This document shows positions 23,316 to 28,645 of a stretch of 42,168 nt of DNA, piece after piece. How positions within the stretch are numbered: position 1 is the first letter of the stretch; the number at the start of each line of letters is the position of its first letter. The notes under the pieces were generated by a model. The model was not told the DNA's origin and made no database searches. It saw only the letters and a program-made list of their open reading frames with translations. Made by a program: the position numbers and the translations under genes. The stretch is taken from the IMG/VR virus record IMGVR_UViG_3300044733_001878, positions 1-42,168 of that record; one strand, 5' to 3'. Origin of the DNA: a virus.

Positions 23316-24308
23316 TTAGGCTTTTTTCTTAGATGAAACTATACCCGCTGGGGTATAGAAAGCTGTTACAGAGTCATCTAAAACATAGTGATCGTAGATT
23401 TTTAAGGTTGTAGTTGGGCTTGTGTGACCTAGCCTAGCAGCTACCATGCGTACATCGCATACACCGAGTAAAAATGTTGCGTTTGTATGCCTTAAATCAT
23501 GTATCCGCAGTGGGGTACCAAACTTTTTAACTAATGGCGCCCACCATCTACGCAGGTTCCACCTGGATACTCTAAAACCCTCTGGTGAGGTAAAGATAGG
23601 TAGCTTGCTATCCTTAGGCCTTAATTGCGTCAAAATTTGATTTAAGTTGTCAGATAGAGTTACTTTCCGATTTCCTTTAGAAGTCTTAACCTGCGTTGTT
23701 TTAGAGGCCTTATTGTTTTGATTATAGGCCTTGTTAATTACTATCTTTCCGTTCTGAAAATCGCCCCAATTTAGCCCAAGTGCTTCACCTAGCCTGCAAC
23801 CTGTATCAAGCAAGAAAAGTAGTAGGGAATGATAGTGCGTAGGACTTGACAACTTTATTAACTTTGCTACCTCCTGTTGCGTTAAAGCGCGTCCAGGTTG
23901 ATGAATGTGTTTTGGTGTAATGTCGTAAGGTGGCACAACACCAGCTACCTTACACAAGGTAAGTAGTCGTTTAATAAGCCTATACGCCTTAGCTGTTGAA
24001 TACTTTTTGTTAATTATAGACGCAGTGAGTGATACTGTGTCTGTGGTTAATTGATCTGAAATAATGCATTCTTTTAAAGATGCAATTTCTTGTTTGTATC
24101 GCGCAAGGGATGTGTATCTTACATTTCTAGACTGTAAAAATTTATTCATGATGTCAGAAAAACTATGTACTTTTTCTGACACGGAGGTCTGAGGCATTAA
24201 AGCCTCAGCCTCCTCTCGTGTGCTGTGGTACGAGCGTCGTTTTTTACCTTTGTGGCTAGTTTGAAAAGCCCAAAGTTTATGTAATTTATCCCAAAATACT
24301 GTAGCCAT
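23316..24308 (-). CDS. int: Tyrosine recombinase (phage integrase, 330 aa)
   Basis: ATG 24308 (M-A-T-V-F-W) is preferred; the frame is open to 24401, but that extension overlaps the promoter. An N-terminal arm-binding-like part (W-A-F-Q-T-S-H-K-G-K-K-R) and a SAM-like core-binding domain (50-120) precede the catalytic domain: R172 (T-G-C-R-L-G-E-A-L), the beta-hairpin lysine near 208, H270-x2-R273 (R-I-H-D-L-R-H), H295 (L-G-H-T-S) and Tyr305 (K-I-Y-D-H-Y). All catalytic residues are intact. It should integrate the phage at the tRNA-Arg(CCU) gene through the adjacent attP. Confidence 0.95.
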   Translation of the reverse strand: MATVFWDKLHKLWAFQTSHKGKKRRSYHSTREEAEALMPQTSVSEKVHSFSDIMNKFLQSRNVRYTSLARYKQEIASLKECIISDQLTTDTVSLTASIINKKYSTAKAYRLIKRLLTLCKVAGVVPPYDITPKHIHQPGRALTQQEVAKLIKLSSPTHYHSLLLFLLDTGCRLGEALGLNWGDFQNGKIVINKAYNQNNKASKTTQVKTSKGNRKVTLSDNLNQILTQLRPKDSKLPIFTSPEGFRVSRWNLRRWWAPLVKKFGTPLRIHDLRHTNATFLLGVCDVRMVAARLGHTSPTTTLKIYDHYVLDDSVTAFYTPAGIVSSKKKA

Positions 24309-24314
24309 AAGTTG

Positions 24315-24344
24315 GCTATACAATAACCAGACTTTACGAGTCAA
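24315..24344 (-). promoter_or_regulatory. int promoter predicting a leaderless transcript
   Basis: Minus strand TTGACT (24344-24339), an 18-base spacer and TATAGC (24320-24315). The expected transcription start falls at about 24308, the A of the chosen ATG, and no Shine-Dalgarno site exists between. Confidence 0.45.
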
Positions 24345-24361
24345 GGTCAAAAACACCGTAT

Positions 24362-24391
24362 AGCAAATACCTATAAAAATAGGCTTTTGCT
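24362..24391. repeat. Fifth copy of the CCTAT/ATAGG dyad, upstream of int
   Basis: AGCAAATACCTAT, AAAA, then ATAGGCTTTTGCT. The core CCTAT-N4-ATAGG is the same as in the four copies at 11262-11811, with the outer arms changed to AGCAAA/TTTTGCT. It lies 18 bases upstream of the int -35 element. Confidence 0.6.
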
Positions 24392-24392
24392 G

Positions 24393-24422
24393 TTTGATCA
24401 CGAAACTAATTTCGTGATCAAA
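24393..24422 (-). terminator. Perfect 13-bp hairpin ending the late operon
   Basis: TTTGATCACGAAA, CTAA, TTTCGTGATCAAA begins immediately after the acetyltransferase stop. It lacks a U-run, so it may instead be a binding site: its CACGAAA/TTTCGTG arms are the same as the outer arms of the 11262-11811 dyads. Confidence 0.5.
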
Positions 24423-24857
24423 TTACATATCAAGACGCATAGTTGTACCGTTTACATAAAAGCCAAATGTTGAATAATACTTTTCTAAAGATGGTGCACA
24501 ATCTAATATTATTTTAAAACAACCCTTGTTGTGACAGTAGTTAATTGCATGTCGCATTAATTGCCTGCCTATGCCTTTACTTCTCCAAGCTTCCGCAACA
24601 ATAAAGTCATCTACAAACGCATAGGGAAGTCTATAAATCATTTTATCTACTAAGTGCACTGTAATACTCCCTAATGGTTTTCCACAGTCACTGAAATATA
24701 AAAAAGTAGGACAGGTGCCAGTGAAGGCCCTGTCCAAGTAGCACCTTTTCATTTCCTCTAAAGTCGTAAACACAGGTGCGAATTCATTTAGAAGATCTAA
24801 GTAATGTTGGTCTAGATCATGTAGGTCGAGCCTTCTGATGTTCGAGTGATTGGACAA
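24423..24857 (-). CDS. GNAT acetyltransferase resembling glucosamine-6-phosphate N-acetyltransferase (144 aa)
   Basis: The acetyl-CoA binding motif is V-D-D-F-I-V-x4-R-S-K-G-I-G-R-Q-L-M at about 82-101. After it comes G-C-F-K-I-I-L-D-C, then K-Y-Y-S-T-F-G-F, then a Met near the end, a layout like eukaryotic-type GNA1 (C-Y-K-V-I-L-D-C and F-Y-x-K-x-G-F). GNA1 acetylates glucosamine 6-phosphate on the way to UDP-GlcNAc. The start is TTG 24857, decided by AAAGGAG seven bases upstream; no in-frame ATG lies there. It overlaps the YqaJ gene by 41 bases and ends the late operon. Another small amine substrate is possible. Confidence 0.75.
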   Translation of the reverse strand: MSNHSNIRRLDLHDLDQHYLDLLNEFAPVFTTLEEMKRCYLDRAFTGTCPTFLYFSDCGKPLGSITVHLVDKMIYRLPYAFVDDFIVAEAWRSKGIGRQLMRHAINYCHNKGCFKIILDCAPSLEKYYSTFGFYVNGTTMRLDM

Positions 24858-25419
24858 ATGATAGCTCCTTTAAGAAGAGTTCTTTAATATATCCCTCGTT
24901 CGGACGCATCTCTACCAAGGCTAGCCTTTCATGTGGTTTAAACTTTTCAGCATCTGAGTAGGACACATAGTGTGCTACTTTTGCCCCAGTTACACCTAGT
25001 TGATGTTGTACTTGGGGGTAGTAATACTTCGGAATCCATCCTCTCAGAGCTTCTGAGTGTGCCCTGTCGTTAGGACATTTAATCTCTACAATCAATCGAC
25101 CATCCTTGGTAATACCGTCTAAGCTTGCCATAAACCAAGGGTAGGATTCGTGCTCTACGCAAGCTGGTTCCACCTTTAGTCCTGTCAGGTCTTCGTACAT
25201 TTCGCGCACAATAGGCTCTAGGCGCTTGCCTCTAGCCATTCGCTCGTTTTCGTACTGTTCGGATACTGTGCCTAGTTTTCTATCCCTTAGTTCGTCTGGT
25301 TTGCACCAAGGGTTAGAACCCATTAGTACAGCCGCATCAGAACCACCTACCCCTCCCTGTCTCCATTTCAACCATTCTGCACCGCTCTGATCTAGAGTCA
25401 CATACTTGCAATTCAACAT
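24817..25419 (-). CDS. YqaJ/lambda-type exonuclease (200 aa)
   Basis: ATG 25419 (M-L-N-C-K-Y) with a GAGGA site is preferred over 25464. Motifs of the YqaJ viral recombinase family: G-G-S-D-A-A-V-L-M-G at 25-34, E68 (K-R-L-E-P-I), A-S-L-D-G at 98-102, E-I-K-C-P at 112-116 and P-Q-V-Q-H-Q-L at 135-141. The enzyme degrades 5' ends to leave 3' single strands for RecT annealing. It is in the tail of the late operon, away from recT (21034-21756), with integrase and regulator between, an uncommon split of a usual pair. Confidence 0.9.
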   Translation of the reverse strand: MLNCKYVTLDQSGAEWLKWRQGGVGGSDAAVLMGSNPWCKPDELRDRKLGTVSEQYENERMARGKRLEPIVREMYEDLTGLKVEPACVEHESYPWFMASLDGITKDGRLIVEIKCPNDRAHSEALRGWIPKYYYPQVQHQLGVTGAKVAHYVSYSDAEKFKPHERLALVEMRPNEGYIKELFLKELSFVQSLEHQKARPT

Positions 25420-25567
25420 GCTTGTTGTCCTCAGTGTGATGTAGCGGTAGTTCCAGTTCTGCACGAATTTGCATTACCCTGATTTTCTCAGGTGAACCGG
25501 GTGGATATACCGTAGGCAGGTACGGGTCTATTGTACCATGCCAGTCATACACACGCCTAGACTGCAT
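25337..25567 (-). CDS. Small phage protein before the exonuclease (76 aa)
   Basis: ATG 25567 and ATG 25588 are both possible; neither has a strong ribosome site. It shows Y-P-P-G-S-P-E-K-I-R-V-M-Q-I-R-A-E-L-E-L-P-L-H-H, a pattern I recall from small conserved phage proteins of unknown function. The final 28 residues are translated from DNA shared with the exonuclease start and may be a neutral extension. Overlaps both neighbours. Confidence 0.55.
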   Translation of the reverse strand: MQSRRVYDWHGTIDPYLPTVYPPGSPEKIRVMQIRAELELPLHHTEDNKHVELQVCDSRSERCRMVEMETGRGRWF

Positions 25568-26276
25568 TGTTAAAATACCAAGATCCATCTTTACGCCTGC
25601 TCATTTTAACCTTGTTTTCTGAGGGTGGAATTAGAGAGTGTATATGTTCTGCAATAGCCTTAGCCACCTGAGGCCTTGTGCGTGATCTGTCTGTACCTCT
25701 TTGCGCGGATGGTGCTTCCTTGGGGTACACTTTTCCATTTTTACCACGGATCTGATTGTTCCAAAGACCATTGGCAGGCTTAGGCACAACTTGTGTAGGC
25801 TTTAATGGTGGCACATTGCGAGTGTGAAACATAGTCCTCTTAGACTCTTGCACACCGTGATGATATGGCTGTATAGAGAAGGTTGGTTTCTCACCTATTA
25901 TCTTCGCAGCGTGTCCGTGCATTACTGGGTTTTCTAACATCACCCTGGATGCGTGTGGTGTGTTCAATAGGCGTTTGAAATCTTCAGCATCTCTTTGCAT
26001 GTCTTGCATTCTAGTAGGGTAGGCTAGAGTACCGTCTGGTCTTTGCTGAGTTAGCCTGCTAACTGAACTGTTAGCCATGTTTGTGCAGGTAGGGTGACCT
26101 AGAAGTAAATCCCAATGGTGCTTACCATCTAGTAGATCCCAATAGTTGCCCTGGTAATGATTTGTCTGATCAACCTCGTTAGGTTTAAAATCAGCAGTGG
26201 TGACATGGTGTCCCAGCGCACGCAGGTGCGATGCAACACCATTACTACATTCACCAGCTATAAGTACTCTTCCCAT
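25557..26276 (-). CDS. Methyltransferase-like protein (239 aa)
   Basis: It starts with a Rossmann-like strand R-V-L-I-A-G-E-C-S-N-G-V-A, then V-T-T-A-D, W-D-L-L-L-G-H-P-T-C-T-N-M-A-N-S near 55-70 and V-M-L-E-N-P near 112-117. These match phage proteins annotated as DNA methyltransferase-like (an S-adenosylmethionine fold with a P-x-C motif and E-N-P in place of E-N-V). The typical C5 signature Q-x-R-x-R is not obvious, so chemistry is uncertain. It sits between the lysis genes and the exonuclease. The genome thus has two methyltransferase-type genes, on opposite strands. Confidence 0.7.
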   Translation of the reverse strand: MGRVLIAGECSNGVASHLRALGHHVTTADFKPNEVDQTNHYQGNYWDLLDGKHHWDLLLGHPTCTNMANSSVSRLTQQRPDGTLAYPTRMQDMQRDAEDFKRLLNTPHASRVMLENPVMHGHAAKIIGEKPTFSIQPYHHGVQESKRTMFHTRNVPPLKPTQVVPKPANGLWNNQIRGKNGKVYPKEAPSAQRGTDRSRTRPQVAKAIAEHIHSLIPPSENKVKMSRRKDGSWYFNNAV

Positions 26277-26278
26277 GC

Positions 26279-26434
26279 TTAGGCCACATTCTTTAGTGCG
26301 TTTCGCAGTCCATATGCAGCTAGTGCTGCTAAAAATGACTGATACGCCTGTTCAACATGACCTTCTGAGAGTTGGTATATTGCTAGTCCTATTAACCCAG
26401 CGCACGCAAGATATGTTTTGTATCCTTCAAACAT
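26279..26434 (-). CDS. Small membrane protein of the lysis region (51 aa)
   Basis: ATG 26434 follows a strong AAAGGAGG site and shares a base with the upstream TAA. The product begins M-F-E-G-Y-K-T-Y-L and has one or two short hydrophobic helices (A-G-L-I-G-L-A-I-Y and A-A-L-A-A-Y-G-L-R). Similar short proteins starting with this helix occur beside phage endolysins. Holin-like or lysis-accessory function is inferred. Confidence 0.7.
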   Translation of the reverse strand: MFEGYKTYLACAGLIGLAIYQLSEGHVEQAYQSFLAALAAYGLRNALKNVA

Positions 26435-26619
26435 TAAACACCTCCTTTTAGTTTTTTAAGTTCTTCTTCCACATCGATTTGTTTTGATTCTTTAGCCTTT
26501 TGTGCAATTAGCTTTCGCACAGCGTCTAAGATCGGATGGTCTTTAGGCCTACAAGTTTCCCGCGCAATCCAACCACCTGCAAATCCAGCTAATGCAATCG
26601 CAATAGTTAAAATGCTCAT
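26434..26619 (-). CDS. Small single-span membrane protein (61 aa)
   Basis: An N-terminal hydrophobic segment (residues 2-18, I-L-T-I-A-I-A-L-A-G-F-A-G-G-W) is followed by a charged helical tail rich in Lys and Glu, topology similar to holin-type or spanin-like proteins. ATG 26619 overlaps the previous gene's stop (ATGA). Part of five consecutive membrane-associated genes. Confidence 0.7.
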   Translation of the reverse strand: MSILTIAIALAGFAGGWIARETCRPKDHPILDAVRKLIAQKAKESKQIDVEEELKKLKGGV

Positions 26620-27359
26620 TGTTCATCACTCCTTCTGAAAAAAAATACAGCCAAAACAAGGGTTATAACGATAACAAACACCAACAGAGATCCTTCAAGA
26701 GTACCTCTGAGATCTGGATCACCCCCTCTCCTATAGTTAGGGTCTACCTTCCTTAGTGCTGCCGCCAAACCTACCGCGCCATCCTTGTAGTCGTTTTGTT
26801 TGTGTAGAACTGTGCCATCAGGAGATTGCACATAAATTGCAACTTCCCCAGTAAGTTCAAATCCAATATCTGCTACAGCCCAGTGACTAGGGGGATAGTC
26901 TTGAACCACAGTAAAACTTTTAAAATCACTAAGAGCTGGGTCATTAAATAGATCGTCTCGAACCCTTTTTCTAATTGCATCAGGCCCAATGACAGTGAGT
27001 CTTAAAAACTCACTGTCATCAGGTATGTCCTGTGTGCCCATTAGTGAAAGTGCACTTTCTTTAGTAATAGCCCTACCGTTGTGATAGTAGGATTCTGGCT
27101 TTCCTTTAAGCTCTGATAAATCAATTCCATAATTAAGAATCTTTTTTGTAGGAAATAGGTCTAAATATTTTTGAGGTACTGGCGTAGGCAGTGTAGATTC
27201 TTTAAATTCACCTTTTGAATCTATCTCTAGGTAAACTCGTTCTGGCACTTTAAACACACCTACCTGTAGATTGTCCTGGTATAGTGCCACCTGACGCGCA
27301 TCGTCAGTGGGAACCCAGCTAAAGTCTAAGAACATGAAAACAGCAAATAGTAAGTTCAT
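26616..27359 (-). CDS. Membrane-anchored protein of the lysis region (247 aa)
   Basis: ATG 27359 has AGGAG seven bases upstream; the longer frame to 27416 lacks one. It has an N-terminal hydrophobic segment (L-L-F-A-V-F-M-F-L), a soluble middle with W-A-V-A-D-I-G-F then Y-V-Q-S-P-D-G-T-V-L-H-K-Q-N-D-Y, and a C-terminal transmembrane helix (L-L-V-F-V-I-V-I-T-L-V-L) followed by R-R. The middle resembles a conserved, possibly thioredoxin-like domain of environmental phages, recalled from memory. Likely periplasmic with membrane anchors; role in lysis inferred from neighbours only. Confidence 0.7.
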   Translation of the reverse strand: MNLLFAVFMFLDFSWVPTDDARQVALYQDNLQVGVFKVPERVYLEIDSKGEFKESTLPTPVPQKYLDLFPTKKILNYGIDLSELKGKPESYYHNGRAITKESALSLMGTQDIPDDSEFLRLTVIGPDAIRKRVRDDLFNDPALSDFKSFTVVQDYPPSHWAVADIGFELTGEVAIYVQSPDGTVLHKQNDYKDGAVGLAAALRKVDPNYRRGGDPDLRGTLEGSLLVFVIVITLVLAVFFFRRSDEQ

Positions 27360-27367
27360 ACTAGCTC

Positions 27368-28129
27368 CTAGTGTGGTACAGGTGGTGGGGGTGGTGCGAG
27401 CCATACAAAGGCCCAACCGTTACTATCATTAGTCCATCGAGTTTTAAATTCTTCTGGAGTCATCCATATTAGTTCCCCCGCAGTGCCGTTATTATCCCAA
27501 ATGCAAGCCCATTTATCATCTAGGTGAGCCAAACACACCATGTGGGCGATTGTGCCAGAATATCGCACTTTATCGCGCCCTGAGTAGGTCACAGCAGGGA
27601 ACCTACCTGTCTTAAGTGCTAGTTTAAGCAGGTCTAGTTCTTTACCCTCGTATTGCACATATTCAGGTGTGCTAATCTTTTGTGCCTGAGAGTACTCTTT
27701 TAGCTGCTTATCGACTTTAGAGGGGTATCCTCCACCTGGCTTATTGGCACACCAGTTTCTTAGGCCACGCACCTGCTCTAGATTCTGCCATCTGCCTGCC
27801 ATTTCTATAGAAGACATTACACACATACCCGCACCATCCACATGAGATCCAATATTGCTAATGTGCTGTGTTAAAGGGTAGTCAATCTGTAGTGGTGTTG
27901 AACCGTCAGGCGCGATAGAACCGCCTAGAGTAATAGACTCAACTGAGCCTTCTAGGTCTGTGCCCCAGGGCCTTTTAGGCTTAGGTTCGTCTGGTTTAAT
28001 TGGTACTGGTGTTGGTGCTACTTTTGGCTTAAGCAGTGGAATAGGGTCAAACTTCATTCGTCCAAAATATACTTCGTTGGCTGTGATAAGCCCAACAGCT
28101 AAAATTAGCATTCCTATCACTTTATTCAT
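27368..28129 (-). CDS. Secreted papain-like cysteine peptidase, candidate endolysin (253 aa)
   Basis: Hydrophobic signal-anchor at 4-17, a Pro/Lys-rich linker (34-53), then a papain-like fold: Cys103 in D-G-A-G-M-C-V-M-S-S, His196 in T-I-A-H-M-V-C-L, and Asn213/214 in W-D-N-N, giving a Cys-His-Asn triad. It ends in a polyproline tail. ATG 28129 overlaps the upstream stop (ATGA). No muramidase or amidase is present elsewhere, so this may be the cell-wall peptidase for lysis; an alternative is processing of a host or virion protein. Surrounded by small membrane proteins. Confidence 0.75.
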   Translation of the reverse strand: MNKVIGMLILAVGLITANEVYFGRMKFDPIPLLKPKVAPTPVPIKPDEPKPKRPWGTDLEGSVESITLGGSIAPDGSTPLQIDYPLTQHISNIGSHVDGAGMCVMSSIEMAGRWQNLEQVRGLRNWCANKPGGGYPSKVDKQLKEYSQAQKISTPEYVQYEGKELDLLKLALKTGRFPAVTYSGRDKVRYSGTIAHMVCLAHLDDKWACIWDNNGTAGELIWMTPEEFKTRWTNDSNGWAFVWLAPPPPPVPH

Positions 28130-28290
28130 GATGCTCTCCTGTTAGTTAAGAGGAACAACACAAAGAACGCAACGCCCCCCATAGTCACACCGTCCTTAAA
28201 ACCCCACCAATATATTCTATCAATAGTCCACTTTAAAGGTAGTAAAATATCCTCTAAAAGTTCAATTGGGGGTAAGTCTTGTGGGGTCAT
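28126..28290 (-). CDS. Small membrane protein, holin candidate (54 aa)
   Basis: ATG 28290 has GGAG six bases upstream and its TGA overlaps the peptidase ATG. It encodes an amphipathic acidic N-terminus (P-P-I-E-L-L-E-D-I-L), W-W-G-F, then a transmembrane helix (V-A-F-F-V-L-F-L-L) and a terminal N-R-R-A-S. Size, topology and coupling directly ahead of the secreted peptidase fit a class III-like or accessory holin. Confidence 0.65.
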   Translation of the reverse strand: MTPQDLPPIELLEDILLPLKWTIDRIYWWGFKDGVTMGGVAFFVLFLLTNRRAS

Positions 28291-28645
28291 ATTCGCTCCA
28301 TTTCCCTAAGGGGCATTTTTCAGTAATCCAGCTAGTTTTAGGTTTTAAAAAACAGCCACAAACTCCGCATTTTTCGTCTTTTTTAAATTCACAGTTTGCA
28401 CATATATGAAGCCTATCTTCATGCACTTCTAAAGGTACTCTTTTGCACCCTGAGAAACCCCAACTTGTAACAGAGGATATTAAAGAGCTAGCTTGTTCTA
28501 ACATAGGTGGAACTTGTATTGGCTCGTCATTATCCCAAGCTGCCCTTACCCTTGTGTTATGGTGGTAATGCCAACAAAGTTGGCACTGTGTGTTATCCCA
28601 AGTGCTATTAGGAATTACATTATTACATGTGCAAGGTCTTGACAT
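28262..28645 (-). CDS. Cys-rich, zinc-ribbon-like protein (127 aa)
   Basis: Thirteen cysteines, many in pairs: C-x-C-x(13)-C-x2-C with His near the N-terminus, and C-x2-C-x(6)-C-x-V-C-x-C near 83-96, followed by C-P-L-G-K-W at 113-118. The C-terminal block resembles small metal-binding phage proteins with this ending. ATG 28645 shares a base with the preceding stop (TAATG). It lies between fibre genes and the lysis cluster. Structural zinc binding is likely; the partner is unknown. Confidence 0.75.
   Translation of the reverse strand: MSRPCTCNNVIPNSTWDNTQCQLCWHYHHNTRVRAAWDNDEPIQVPPMLEQASSLISSVTSWGFSGCKRVPLEVHEDRLHICANCEFKKDEKCGVCGCFLKPKTSWITEKCPLGKWSEYDPTRLTPN

Noticed and set aside
24309-24401. 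The N-terminal extension of the integrase
   Set aside because: The extra 31 residues are hydrophobic and unlike integrase N-termini, and the DNA contains the promoter and a dyad.
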